From Pseudorasbora parva (Eukaryota; Chordata; Actinopteri; Cypriniformes; Gobionidae), in NCBI RefSeq assembly GCF_024679245.1, contig NC_090184.1, positions 9,630,233 through 9,694,232 on the forward strand: 64,000 bases of DNA, given 5' to 3'. Shown piece after piece: positions 49,816 through 61,387 of the stretch. The notes below the pieces were generated by a model that did not search any database, had not been told where the DNA came from, and worked only from the letters and a program-made list of their open reading frames with translations. How positions within the stretch are numbered: the stretch's first letter is position 1; each line of letters opens with the position of its first letter. A program made the translations under genes and the position numbers.

Positions 49816-50777
49816 GCCTTGGTACTTATACGAGATTTCATTCAAAAACAAATCTTGAATGTCACTAAATTTACATTTTTATACTACAAGAAGGATTCAA
49901 TTTTGGTTGAGTGTTTATTTAAGAAGATCAGAATGAAAAATTACTGTAACAAAAGAACAATGGGCCTGCAATGCTATAGCTCTGTTCCAAAACCCAGTGA
50001 GCTGCATAGACGCACTTACAATGAAAAACGCCCATTTAAAAAGGAAGCCAGCTAAATTATACCCTATGTTGAATGTTTCAAGTTATAGTATTAGTATTAA
50101 AAGGCACAAGAGAGTTGCCTATGTAGACAGCAAGGCAGCTCACCGGATTGAGGAACAGAGTGTCACATCGACAATTGTCGATACCTTATGAATAGACGTT
50201 CATTGTTTCCCATAGTGTTTGCAACTGTGATGAATCATCGTCTGTCGGTCCTCGAACAATAACTAACACAACTAATCAGCAATTAAATGTGTGTTTAATC
50301 ATTGAAACTTTGGTTTGCCAAAACGACGGAAAATAGCCTGTATAACATTAACACTTAACCATACAATTCCATAAAATTATGGAATTCGGAGCGTCCAGTT
50401 CTGCAGCATTTCCGTTTACTCTTTCGCTGTTCTCATCTCGAACAGTATTTCTGTTGGAATGCCATGTTTCAATGATCAATATTTTGTGGCATATTTTATT
50501 CAAGAGCAAAGGAGACTTATTCAGTGTTTCCCAGCATCTCGTTTAATTCTGCATGGAGAGAGTTCTTCACACCAAAGCAGTGTCCATTTGTTTTGTGCTT
50601 TCATCCGCTAGTGTGATGACCACCTATACTTTTCATGTCCCGTCACCATCTCATCCACTCTGCATGCTCCTCAAATGCATCCAGTTCCAATATTTTAGAT
50701 TTCAATTTCTGGGCTAACTGAGGGTCCCCTCCCCTCTCCACACCCCTGGCCCTTTCCCCCTCCCCTTCCTGGTACAG

Positions 50778-50949
50778 GTGTATTGAGGAGGATGCAGGCC
50801 TTTTAGATCTGGAACCTCTGGCTGGTTTCCCCAAAGGCCTGGAATTCCATAAGGCTGGCGAGGAGCCCTATGACATTAAAGACATTTTTAGCACCTCGGT
50901 AGAGTCGGAGGCGCTGAAAGAAACACTTTTCAGGCAGGCTAAAACACAG
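50778..50949 (+). CDS. prdm16: prdm16 exon 16
   Basis: Acceptor ggtacag|G, donor ACACAG|gtatgt, phase 2 in and phase 0 out. It encodes CIEEDAGLLDLEPLAGFPKGLEF, then YDIKDIFSTSVESEALKETLFRQAKTQ. This matches mammalian LLALEPMPTFGKGLDL and VKDVLNSTLDSEALKHTLCRQAKNQ. Confidence 0.93.
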
Positions 50950-51151
50950 GTATGTGACTGTACCTGCTCTAGAGAGCTTCTATTATGCCATGAGCCAATA
51001 TTATCTTCTCATTATGTCCAGAGAAGGACAGAGAGTTAAAGAACATCTTATGAATATGGACACAGATCTTTTTAGTTATTCCAGGGTTCCCCAACCAGGG
51101 TGGACTTTGTCAGAAAAGCCAATGGAAAATGAAAATGAATGAAGGTAAATA

Positions 51152-52756
51152 CAGGTGCTGGTCATATAATTAGAATATAATCAAATCATTGATTTATTTC
51201 ACTAATTCCATTCAAAAAGTGAAACTTGTATATTATATTAATTCATTACACAAAGACTGATATATTTCAAATGTTTATTTCTTTTCATTTTGATAATTAT
51301 AACTGACAACTAAGGAAAATCCCAAATTCAGTATCTCAGAAAATTAGAAAAATGTCAATATTGAAGACATCTGGTGCCACACTCTAATCAGCTCATTAAC
51401 TCAAAATACCTGAAAAGGCCTTTAAATGATCTCTGTCTAGTTTTGTAAGCTACACAATCATGGGGAAGACTTGTGACTTGCTGACTTGACAGTTGTCCAA
51501 AAGACGACTATTGACACCTTGCACAAGGAGGGCAAGACACAAAAGGTCATTGTAAAAGAGGCTGGCTGTTCACAGAGCTCTGTGTTCAAGCACTTTAATA
51601 AAAAGGGTGAAGGGAAGGAAAAGATGTGGTAGAAAAAAAAAGTGTCAAATCAATAGAGATAACCACACCCTGGAGAGGATTGTGAAACAAAACCCATTAA
51701 AAATGTGGGGAGATTCACAAAGAGTGGACTGCAGCTGGAGTCAGTGCTTCAAGAACCACTACGCACAGATGTGTGCAAGACATGGGTTTCAGCTGTCGCC
51801 TTCCTTGTGTCAAGCCGCTCTTGAACAACAGACAGTTGCATAAGTGTCTCGCCTGAGCTAAGGACAAAAATGACTGGACTGCTGCTGAGTGGTCCAAAGT
51901 TATGTTCTCGGATGAAAGTAAATTTTGCATTTACTTTGTAAATCAGGGTCCCAGAGTCTGGAGGAAGAGAGGAGAGGCACACAATCCACGCTGCTTGAGG
52001 TCCAGTGTAAAGTTTCCACAGTCAGTGATGGTTTGGGGTGTCATGTCATCTGCTGGTGTTAGTCCACTGTGTTTTCTGAGCTCCAAGGTCAATGCAGTGT
52101 ATACCAAGAAGTTTTAGAGCACTCCTGCTGCTGAGCAACTTTATGGAGATGCAGATTTCATTTTCCAACAGGACTTGGCACCTGCGCACAGTGCCAAAGA
52201 AACCAGTGCCTGGTTTAAGGACCATGGTATCCCTGTTCTTAATTGGCCAGCAAACTTGCCTGACCTTAGCCCCATAGAAAATCTATGGGGTATTGTGAAG
52301 AGGAAGATGCGATATGCCAGACCCGACAATGCAGAAGAGCTGAAGGCCACTATCAGAGCAACCTGGGCTGTCATAACACCTGAGCAGTGCCACAGACTGA
52401 TCGACTCCATGCCACGCCGCATTGCTGCAGTAATTCAGGCAAAAGGAGCCCCAACTAATTATTGAGTGCTGTAGATGCTCATACTTTCATGTTCATAATT
52501 TTCAGTTGGCTAAGACTTCTAAAAATCCTTTCTTTGTATTGGTCTTAAGTAATATTCTATATTTGGGATATACTGAATTTGGGTATTTCCTTAGTTGTCA
52601 GTTATAATCATCAAATTTAAACATTAAACAAAACATTTAAAATACATCAGTCTGTGTGTAATGAATAAAATATAATATACAAGTTTCACTTTTTGAATGG
52701 AATTAGTAAAATAAATCAACGTTTTGATGATATTCTAATTACAAGACCAGTGCCTG
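51152..52756 (+). mobile_element. Tc1/mariner transposon, DD34E type, long inverted repeats
   Basis: 1605 bp flanked by TA on both sides (51150-51151, 52757-52758). Ends CAGGTGCTGGTCATATAATT and complement of caggcactggtcttgtaatt. The inverted repeats extend about 200 bp (aattccattcaaaaagtgaaacttgtatatt on the left, its complement at about 52680; tcccaaattcagtat also pairs). It carries a decayed transposase in the + orientation, the same strand as prdm16, in intron 16. Confidence 0.9.
51600..52465 (+). pseudogene. Tc1 transposase remnant
   Basis: The N-terminal part (GRKRCGRKKKCQINRDN...HTLERIV...) is in another frame from the catalytic part, so at least one frameshift lies near 51850. The catalytic part, from about 51890, has WSKVMFSDESKF (first D), RVWRKRGEAHNPRC and SVMVWGVMSSAG, then an in-frame TAG at 52115-52117. 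FQQDLAPAHSAK (second D) and LPDLSPIENLW (E) follow, with 34 residues between the second D and E. The C-terminus ends naturally (PRRIAAVIQAKGAPTNY). Inactive. Confidence 0.85.
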
Positions 52757-52811
52757 TATACACTAAAAAAAAGTTTGGGAATCAGCCCATGCAGAAAAAC
52801 ATGTTATAATA

Positions 52812-53062
52812 AAACTACACTCTTAGAAGATGTGTACAAATTGTACCTTTAGCGGTACAACAGCTTGTCACTAGGGAAGTACCCTTAAAATGATATATTT
52901 GTACCTTTTTTTAACTCTTAAATGGTGCAAGTACCTTAAGGTACTACTGTGAACCTTTTAGGGGTAAAAAAGGTACAAAGATGTACTTTTAAGGGTACTG
53001 CCCTAGTTACAAGCTGCTGTACCCCTAAAGATACAATTTTTGCACCTTTTTTTCTGCCAGTG
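52812..53062. repeat. foldback MITE (acactcttagaagatgtgta...)
   Basis: Left tgtacaaattgtacctttagcggtac pairs with right gtacccctaaagatacaatttttgcacc, and tagggaagtacccttaaaatg with aagggtactgccctag. The whole 250 bp folds on itself. In intron 16. Confidence 0.75.
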
Positions 53063-53584
53063 GACATGCAACTTTTGCACTACCTAATCATTGTCATTTT
53101 TATTTTGTTTTATAAATATTTTCAATGTTCAACATTGATACAGATATTAACTGAATGACATTAACATAACTAACACTGTTAGCTTTCTGTATCATTGCCT
53201 TGAATATCTAACTTTAAATTGTCTTCTGGTCTCAACATTTCATGTGGAGTTGTTACATGTCTTATATGTGTGATCTCAGTTAATAGTTTTCCTTTAATAT
53301 TGTTTATCGACAGGAAAATTTCTGTAATCCCTCATTATGTTCACAGGCTTTATAGCCAATTGATATTATATAGTTTATAGTTTAGGTTGCATTATAATGT
53401 TTCCAAAAAGTGTTTTCAAACCCACATGCTGTCCCCCCATGGATAAATACGTATTTGAGTATTCAATAAGCAGCTGAAAATAACAGCACGTGGATTTGGA
53501 ATGACAATAGATAAAAGACGATGTGTTTTTTTGTTTTTGTTTTTTTGGTTCTAAGATGAAACTTTCCTTGTTTTCTTCATCCAG

Positions 53585-53719
53585 GCTTATGCAATGATGC
53601 TCTCTCTGTCTGAGAACGCCAATCTGCATTCGTCCTCCCAGAACTCCTTGGACGCCTGGCTCAACATGGGAGGAGGGCCGTCGGAAACGAGCTCCTTTCA
53701 CCCCCTCAACAACATCTGA
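53585..53719 (+). CDS. prdm16: prdm16 exon 17: conserved C-terminus and stop
   Basis: Acceptor tcatccag|GCT, 44 codons then TGA (53717-53719). It encodes AYAMMLSLSE (shared with MECOM), then NSLDAWLNMGGG and SSFHPLNNI. The tail SLDAWL...FHP(L/I)N is diagnostic for PRDM16 rather than MECOM. Confidence 0.97.
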   Translation, partial: AYAMMLSLSENANLHSSSQNSLDAWLNMGGGPSETSSFHPLNNI

Positions 53720-54727
53720 TAACAAGACAAAAGAGAGATCAGAAGAGATGGAGGGAGAAAGGAGGAGAGGGAAGAGACCAACACGAAGACCAGCAATGCC
53801 ACAGTAGATGAACCACCACTATGCGCGTAAGGAAGAGAACGTACTGTTGAGTGAAACAGACACAGGAACCAATCATAGATGGGAGAGTTTTATTACACAG
53901 CATAAAAGCAAGAACGGAATCATCGAATCCCAGCCATACAGCATCTTTCCTGTCTGCAACTAGCCACTATAGTGATGTTCTCTCCTCAGCAGCTGAATCA
54001 AGAGGGGGGCGATGCATTCGAATGACTCTAAAATCACCTCTCCACCTCATTTTCACTTATGCATTTCACAGAGACTGCTCTCAAGGTTTTTTTCTTTTTA
54101 CCATGTTCTCGGAGAAGCCCAGGCCGGGTTGAGTGGACAGGGTAGTCGATGCGTTTCTTCACCTGGAGATTTTAACCGTTTCTATACAGCATTCCATTCT
54201 CAAGTTGATTTTCTACAGCACTGTACCAAGGTTTCCTTTATATTAACTCACAGCCGAAGTCTTACAGTAGATCCTTAGTGTAGACATCAACATTGATTTC
54301 CGATGGCAATAGAAGCACTTAAGTCTAGCCTGCAACTAGCATGCTAACTTTCCCCCAAGTCTGACCGCAGTTTGCAAGCCACTGGCTCAAAAAGTCTATG
54401 CTGGAAGTCGCCTTTGTGATTTTTGTTTCGGCTGCTCGACAGATAAAAGCAGCCGACTTCATATGATATATCACGCAGCACGGTTGTTCATGTGTATAGC
54501 ATCATCATCATTGTAATTATTGTTGTTATGGTAAGTATTTGAGCTGTATACAGGCCTTTAGTCTCGACTGAAAGTTTGTTTTTTAGACTTAAATTATTCT
54601 CCAGTGAGGCAATTGGAAAATCTTCTTCTTGAATTTTTTTTTCTCTATGTCATTTGTTCCTCGGTAAACAGTATTGTTTCTTTTTGAGCACATCTGTGCT
54701 TAAATGTTAATATAATTCTTTAGTGAA

Positions 54728-54735
54728 GGACCAAA
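54728..54735 (+). promoter_or_regulatory. candidate miR-133 target site (8-mer GGACCAAA)
   Basis: GGACCAAA is the perfect 8-mer complement of the miR-133 seed (positions 2-8 plus A opposite position 1). Mouse Prdm16 mRNA is a known miR-133 target, through which muscle and brown-fat fates are balanced. The site lies about 1.0 kb after the stop. A single 8-mer in 3.1 kb can occur by chance (about 5%). Confidence 0.5.
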
Positions 54736-55488
54736 TTTGTACAATATTGTTGTATGATGTACAAACTAAGTTAACAGTTGGTAGCAGAGAGTGTTGTGTG
54801 CCAAATAACCCCCTTTTCTTTGACAATCATTTCTTGCTCAAGTGGTCGCCTCCACTGTTAGTAGTTTTTTTTTTCTTTTTTTCCCTCTGTTGTTGCTACT
54901 TACAAGTGTTTGTCTTTTATTTATTTTGATTTTTTCTTTTTATTAATGAAAAAAATGAAGAAAAAAAATGTTTTACCCACTCTTTTGAAGGAATGAAATT
55001 ACTGAAATATCATGGAAATTCAGAATTGTTCAAGCTCTGTGTAGAAAAGAAAATTGCCAAAATCTGAAATACAAAAGACTGTGTTTCCTTTATGAGCACA
55101 TACTAATCATGAAGTTTTGTTTGATGCATCTGTTCAACCATTTAGAAATGTAGGCACTGCGTGATTAAAAAAAAAAAGTAATTAAAATATCAGGTAACTC
55201 AAATAGAGGGGCATTATATTTTGACATTTTTACACATTTTATCACTCATAGTTAAACATCTAAAAAAAAAAATGGGTCGACAGTGTATCTCTGGGTTCAA
55301 ATTGCATGTTTCCTGTGTCGCATTTGTTTGTCACCTGGTCCTAAATATCATATCAAATTTGAATTCAAATGCGTAATAATACCTCCCCCCAAAAAGACAC
55401 TGCAATTGAGAGGGCTACATTGGGATTGTGATTTCTGAGAGATGCCCAAATCCATGAATACACATGAGTCCTTATCCAACTTCTCTGA

Positions 55489-55496
55489 ACTGTGAA
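55489..55496 (+). promoter_or_regulatory. candidate miR-27 target site (8-mer ACTGTGAA)
   Basis: ACTGTGAA is the 8-mer complement of the miR-27 seed. miR-27 is reported to repress Prdm16 in mouse brown adipogenesis. Same caution about chance occurrence. Confidence 0.4.
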
Positions 55497-55670
55497 GCCA
55501 GCGAATGAATCGTAAACAGCTGAATGCATATCATGAATGTGTAGAGTAGATTTAATATGTAGGTTGAGTCAAACTTCTCTTGATTGAATGTCTTTTTGGT
55601 CAGGATTTCACCTTTACTTCCTCTCCTCACTTCTTTTTGGATGTTAAAGACTCTCTGGAATCGGCACTTA

Positions 55671-55676
55671 AATAAA
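55671..55676 (+). terminator. possible proximal poly(A) signal
   Basis: AATAAA inside the 3' UTR, with another at 55824-55829. Use of either would keep both candidate miRNA sites and remove about 1 kb of UTR. Confidence 0.3.
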
Positions 55677-56853
55677 GCGCACCCCTGTCTCCTAACACAT
55701 ACTTTCCTTTACATCTGAGCTCTTATCTTAGTACTGATTTTAATGAAATGTTTCAAAGCAAGGCTGGTTTTAACAAGCACTTTAACTCATGGGTCAAACA
55801 GGCAATTTTATCAGATGCTTTTGAATAAAACAGCAAAAGAATATCCAAGCGTTGCCAGACGAGCTTGTTGGTTTTGAACATTAGGAATGTTCAGTTTTCA
55901 CCTCGAATACAAACCAAATACGATGGATTTGACTGGCATATCACATGGAGAACGCTCTGTTTAAAAACTTGCAGCAGTGTTGTATTGAATATACTACCAG
56001 GTGGCACTCTTACCCTGTTTCATACTGTATCTCCTCAATATATCCTTGAGTAAAAAGCCTGTGTGATGCATAGGATTTCTAGGGAGGGAATGGAATGATG
56101 AGTATGAAGGCATGTCACATACTACTGTACTTAGCAAGCGCTGTAGGTGAAGAAATTGACCCACACTGTTAAAATCATCATGAAAAATGGTCAGAAAATG
56201 AACAATACAGATATCCTTGGCCCACTGTTACATTGCAAACAAACGTATCATTTCAAAAACCATAGATAACATGGTTTATCTAAATAAATAAAAATAAAAA
56301 GTGTATAGTATTTCAAAAAAATGACATTGATATGTCCGAAAGTTCATTTTAAACATGGGTTTGAAAATAGATGGTGCTTGTTTCATTTGGATATGAGTTG
56401 TATATTGCTTCTGTTATGTTTATTAAAAAATATTGTGCATGACTTGTGTTTTAGAGGTCATAATGGTGTCCATTTGTGAAATGTGTATCTTAAATTAAAA
56501 AGAAAAAAGAAAAAAAATATGAATTTGTAGATGCACTTATTGTACATGTGGTTAGGTTAGTAGGTTTGACTTTAAGTCCTGTTTACTGCCTTAAATACTA
56601 TGGGCAGATGGTTATTGAACTGAACAATATGCTTGTGGGAGAGAAATAATGACAAAATTTACGGATTGTAGAATAATACTGAAAATTCTGAAATTCTGAA
56701 GTTCTTTTTTTGATGCTTGTGATTACTGAAGATGTACTTTAGAGCAATTTCATGGAAAATACATGATTCTGATGTTAATTCTGTAGAATAGATATGTATA
56801 CCAAATGTAATCTTTCCAATGCTATGAAGAATTTATACATGAAATTGATATGC

Positions 56854-56859
56854 AATAAA
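56854..56859 (+). terminator. poly(A) signal of prdm16 (likely distal)
   Basis: AATAAA followed about 15-20 bp later by a GT/T-rich stretch (gtgtgctttttatatg). It is the last canonical hexamer before repeat-derived intergenic DNA begins. Confidence 0.6.
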
Positions 56860-56876
56860 AACCTGTGTGCTTTTTA

Positions 56877-57380
56877 TATGAATGCATGATTTTCTTTTCT
56901 TTTTTTTAAAATCATGATGTATTTGTCCATGAGGATGACAGTTGGTTGAGAAAATGCCCACAGTGTGCAGAGCTGAATTCTTTGAAGAACTTCAGTCACC
57001 AGAACATTAAGGTCTAAGAGAATAAAGATTTCATGTGTGCTCCATTCTGACTCCAGCAAAACCTCCCTACTTACAGAATGTTCACCCTACGTCTGGTTTT
57101 ATATGGGGGAATGATATGTGATATTTTCAGGTTTTATGCTCTTTTGGCAGTCCAAAAGAGTGCTAATTGAAACAGTCCCTTTAGAAAGTCATCATACCCT
57201 GTGAAAACCTTCACCTTTTGTCACATTACAAATAAATAACACATTACAAATAAATTAAGTCTAACTTTTTATGAGGGGTATGTACACATTAACCCTCATA
57301 ATCAAAGTGAAAATTCTGGAGGATTATTTTTTTTTAAAAAGTAAAAAACTAGAATAACAGGGTTGGAAAAGTCAGTCCTC
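56877..57380. other. intergenic DNA just downstream of prdm16
   Basis: 57170-57340 carries tttagaaagtcatcataccctgtgaaaaccttcaccttttg, which looks like a transposon fragment, but it is not assigned. Confidence 0.3.
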
Positions 57381-58505
57381 TGATTTAAAGGTGTCATGAT
57401 AAGGCTTTTTGTTATTTTTTATACTGTTCCAACATTCAAAATCATCATAACTAATAAGTAATAGGCTATTTTCTACACTGGTTTTGACACTCTCTCCTGG
57501 ACGCTGGGTTTTGATTGGCATCCCACACTGGAGACTTGGAAGTAAACGGCCACGGCTAGGATTGAATAAGATTTGCATATTTAATGAGCTTCAGCTCTCC
57601 TGTCAGTTCAGTTCACATGAGGGAGGGATTGTTTTGAAAACGGCAACCGGAATAATTTGCTCGATCGCAGTGCTCATAAGCGTCTTTATCAAACAAACAC
57701 AATGATTTATTTCTCATCCACTCGCAATTAATTGGAATATTATTTTTGTATTACTTGGCCCGCCCGATCGGTGTGGATATAGGCATAAGCGTGAACCATG
57801 CGCATACACACACACACACACACACACACACGTACAGATCAAGAAAGGAATATTATCTCACTATTTGAGATTCACTGGCCTGGCGACGGGCGTACATTTT
57901 AGTTTGCCCGTCTGTAAAACACATAGCCCTGGGACTAATATTACATATTTAAAAACAAATTTTACTCACATAAGTGTGTTGCACATTTCCTGTCGGATCC
58001 AATATAGAAGGAACAGCATTGTGTTTTAATCTCATTATGTCTGCAAATCCAGCTTCAACCTGATACTTGTTTAGAAACGATTCCACAGTGAATTGGCACG
58101 AACACACGAACATGCGTACGTCTTCCCCATGTGAGCTGGAACTTTGTTAAACATAAATGAAGTATCACACATTCCTATTATGATCCAAAGCATATGCAGT
58201 GACTGTGTTCTTCCACAACCAGGAATAGGGCAATATCTTACTATCTTCTTTGGCATGTTTATTGCTGCTGGTTAGCGCGATCCGAACAGCTCCATGAGTC
58301 GGTGGCCGGGGCTACTGAATCAGACGTGCTTATTATTCTGTAGAGGCGTGTTTCGCAACATGATGACATCAAGATGCGCACACGATCGTTTTCTGGGCCT
58401 GGTGTCTATAAAAGGCTTTTTTATAAGATTTTCAAAATGTGATAGACCACAAACATGAGGACAAATAATCTTAGATTTAACCGTTTTGCTCCTATAGTGT
58501 GTGGT
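57380..58505. repeat. unassigned interspersed repeat
   Basis: Starts after TTAAAGG (tttaaaggtgtcatgataagg) and contains CpG-bearing sequence up to ggcctggtgtctataaaaggc. (CA)n at 57804-57832. No coding frame with recognisable domains; the character suggests a non-autonomous DNA element. Confidence 0.35.
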
Positions 58506-58509
58506 GTGC

Positions 58510-59025
58510 CTAGCCTAGAAATCTAGACGCACCCTAGCGGCAGCAAATCTAATCTGTCGCGAGTGTTGTCCAGCAACTCTCAATACACGTCTGAGCTGTA
58601 AAAACCAAACTCTGGTCGGGCCAATCACATTGTGTATAGAGTCGGTGGGCGCGGCTTTACATAATGATACCAGGTTTGCGCTTGCGTGCTACTTAAACAC
58701 AGAAGCTTGCAAACAATCGAATCAGAGTCAGAGTCTCTGGAAGACTTGAAGTTAAGCATTTCTCTGAGAAAAGAACAAAGAACGGCACTGAAGTCATTCT
58801 TAAAAAGGGAAGATGTTTTCAGAGTTTTGCGGACCGGATACGACGAAAGTTTAGCTCTGCTTCACCTTCGTTGCTCTGGTTGGTTGTAGCTCTATCCAAT
58901 TGTGTGCAGAGGGAGTTTGAAAGACAACCGTTTATCCCACCCCACGGATTGAGCCCTGTCAATGGTGAGTTTCCAGACCAAACATCTTAATGTGGGTCTG
59001 GCTTGTCAGGCAATGGTGTGCCATG
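58510..59025 (+). mobile_element. non-autonomous DNA element carrying a helicase-like fragment
   Basis: Left gcctagcctagaaatctaga and right ...gtgggtctggcttgtcaggc are weakly inverted. The interior encodes an open stretch that looks like the start of a RecQ-like helicase (58686-58889). Resembles PIF/Harbinger ISL2EU-type elements that carry a helicase-like second gene; assignment is from memory of such elements and tentative. Confidence 0.45.
58686..58889 (+). pseudogene. RecQ-like helicase N-terminal fragment
   Basis: 67 codons. Residues 27-57 (LRKEQRTALKSF...KREDVFRVLRTGYDESL) match the Q-motif and Walker A region of RecQ-type helicases, which normally reads as LPTGxGKS. Here it is RTGYDES, lacking the catalytic Lys and Gly, and the rest of the helicase is absent. 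Non-functional. Confidence 0.5.
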
Positions 59026-59261
59026 ATGTGACAAAGACAGCACACCACCCACAAACAGATTTTAAACCAGAGTCCCAACTATAAACACAGAAAATCTCAC
59101 GAAATCTCGTGAGCCTTCAGGCCGGTGACACTGCCTGTGTGACGCGCGTCTCAGGTGCGGATCGAGCCGCGCTGAAAACGCGTGCATGCTAGAAATAGAA
59201 CAGATCCCTACTTTTCACGCAACTTGCAAGCGTGTTGGAAGCGTTTACAGGCAAAATAGAA

Positions 59262-59459
59262 TACACTGCAAAAAATGCACATTTTACTTAATAATTTTGT
59301 CTTGATTCTAGTCTGAACATCTAAAAAATTCTTAAATCAAGCTGAATTTATTAGATAAGTAAAACAACATAAGATTTTTTTTTCTTGTTTTGTTGAAAAT
59401 AAAATACGGTTTTGCTGATAACAGGCAAAATTATCTGCCAATAGGGTGAGAAAAATCTA
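59262..59459. repeat. truncated MITE (acactgcaaaaaatgcacat)
   Basis: A cactgcaaaaaatg terminus with a cttgattctagtctgaaca body. It is cut off by the DIRS element that begins at about 59460. Confidence 0.5.
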
Positions 59460-59869
59460 GTTCCCTTTCAGTCGGTCACGTTCGTTGTCTGACGAATTGG
59501 GATCACTTCTGGGAGCCCCTATCAGCTTCGAGATGTAGAGAGCGGGCCAATGACTATTGGCATGCGTGCTTCGAATATCGCACCCCGCCACGCAGCGCGG
59601 GCATAAAGCGGAAGCGATCGCAATGCACTATTGTCATTCACTTCGGAACCGAACACGGTGTTGATGAAGAAGACTGTTCCTGCTTCAGCAGAGAGAGAAA
59701 GAGAGAACGAGATAAAGGCTTATTTGATTGCTGGTGAGACGGCACGATCAGCGATGGCCGCGAGCTCTCTGATACAGTGATAAACTGCTGTTTTTACAGC
59801 ACTGTTTTGTCTGTTGGTTCGATGAGAGCATTCCAAATGGTGAGAGCATACACAGGGCTGCACTAATCT

Positions 59870-61340
59870 CCTGTGTTATGCCGGGTTCCTGGGTGCTTCA
59901 GCACATTTAAAAGAGCAAATTTTCTTCTAAAAGCGCAGCGCGGGTGTGACACTAGGTCTTTTTCAAGATGTCATTTCACCTGTGCGTTTCTGGATGCGGT
60001 TGTTTCCTGTCCTGACGGCCACGAGCCTTCTCGCATAACAATGCTGAGATTGCGTTCGTAGATGTTCTCCCAGGAGAACGGAGTCACATCAGCGCGCTGT
60101 TCGTCTTGCCTTCTCCGCGAGGGTTTGAGTGTTCAGCGCGCTGTGTGCCGTCTGCCGGCTGACCACGCGCATTGCCACGGCAACCCAGCACACGTCACTC
60201 GGCCCTCTAGATGCGCGATCGAGACTGTTACCTCAAATGGGGTTGAGTCCTTTCACTTATACCCCGATCTAGTTTCTTTTCTGGTGATCTGGAAAAGAGC
60301 TACTTTGGCTGATCTGAGGATTACAGGGGGGCCACCCTGCCGAGTACACTTCCGTGGGCCACCCACTCCTCTAGCGCATTGCAGCATAATGAGACTGTGG
60401 TCGTGGGTGGTTCATGCTCATGAGAGCATGACCACGTCAGCGTGTTGTTCGCTTGCCTTTTTCATAAAGGGTTGAGTGTTCAGCGCACCGTGTGCCATCT
60501 CACGGCCATGCTCACTATCTTGCATGCCTGCTGGTAGCTTACAGGTGGGATTGCTGGTCCCTAAAAAAAGAAAAAGAAAAGAGGGACCTAGCATTTCATT
60601 TGGGGCTCTAGCAGAGGACAGATATCAATTGCTGCATCGGAGAGAGGGCTGTTATGTGTTGAAAATTAAGATGAGGCTGAGATTCTCACTATAATAGTGG
60701 GTGCTCATGCTGAATCAGATTCATACTTGACAGCCATGCTTTCCCGGCTGGCCGAGGCGTGGTGCAATGCATACATTTACCTTGCCCGCCCCTTGCCCTT
60801 TTCCCGGATGTGCATTGGGAAAAATTTGGCAGTGTGGAGCCATTGGTGTCAGAATATGGAGCACCATTGGGGCCATAATCTGTGAAAAGTCTTTTCCTTT
60901 TACTGCCCTCATCGGTGAGGTGGCAGTGCCACTGGCCGGCTGCTTCTGCCCAGCACTCTTGGTGCACGAGGGTAGTTCTGAGCCAAGGTTGAGCTGAGCA
61001 CAGTGACAGATTTCTTTTTAAAGTCACAGCGCTGGCCCTTGGCCAGACAATGTCCATCCTGGTCCAGAAACATTGGCGACCCCTCAGTCTGCTCGTCGCC
61101 ATGGGCATCGGTCCCTCGATGCCACCTGTCTCGGCTGTCAGTCAGCTGGGACGGGTCACCCAAATTTGGTCAGGAGCTTCTCTTCCCCGTAAGAGGGCCG
61201 GGTGGAGAACCATTTGTAAATTCTGTTCTGCCACTGTGTTAAAAAAAGCCAGTGGTACCCAAAATTATAAATTTTTAAGAGCAGTTCCGATACCGCTGGG
61301 TGCCAAGAGAACGTGCTTGGTGTTGGTGATGCTGCCATGC
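59870..61340 (+). pseudogene. DIRS gag-like region, degenerate
   Basis: Several short frames (59873-60061, 60062-60475, 60476-60694, 61050-61559) with no uninterrupted gag. Two diverged direct repeats occur: agcgcgctgttcgtcttgcctt...gagtgttcagcgcgctgtgtgcc near 60090-60155 and agcgtgttgttcgcttgccttt...gagtgttcagcgcaccgtgtgcc near 60437-60500. Confidence 0.5.
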
Positions 61341-61387
61341 CTTGTCACCCTCAGGCGCCTCTCTAATCGCCAGCAGGGGGCGTCGGG

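Larger units (their letters stand above)
53720..56876 (+). other. prdm16: prdm16 3' UTR (inferred extent)
   Basis: About 3.1 kb of non-coding, AT-rich sequence between the stop codon and a canonical AATAAA at 56854-56859. It has few recognisable transposons, unlike the introns and the downstream intergenic DNA, which suggests it is transcribed and constrained. It contains AATAAA at 55671 and 55824 as possible earlier poly(A) signals, and 8-mer seed matches for miR-133 (54728-54735) and miR-27 (55489-55496). Confidence 0.7.

Noticed and set aside
60689..61163. Minus-strand frames of 84-139 codons
   Set aside because: Antisense shadows within the decayed DIRS element; the retrotransposon reads on the + strand.
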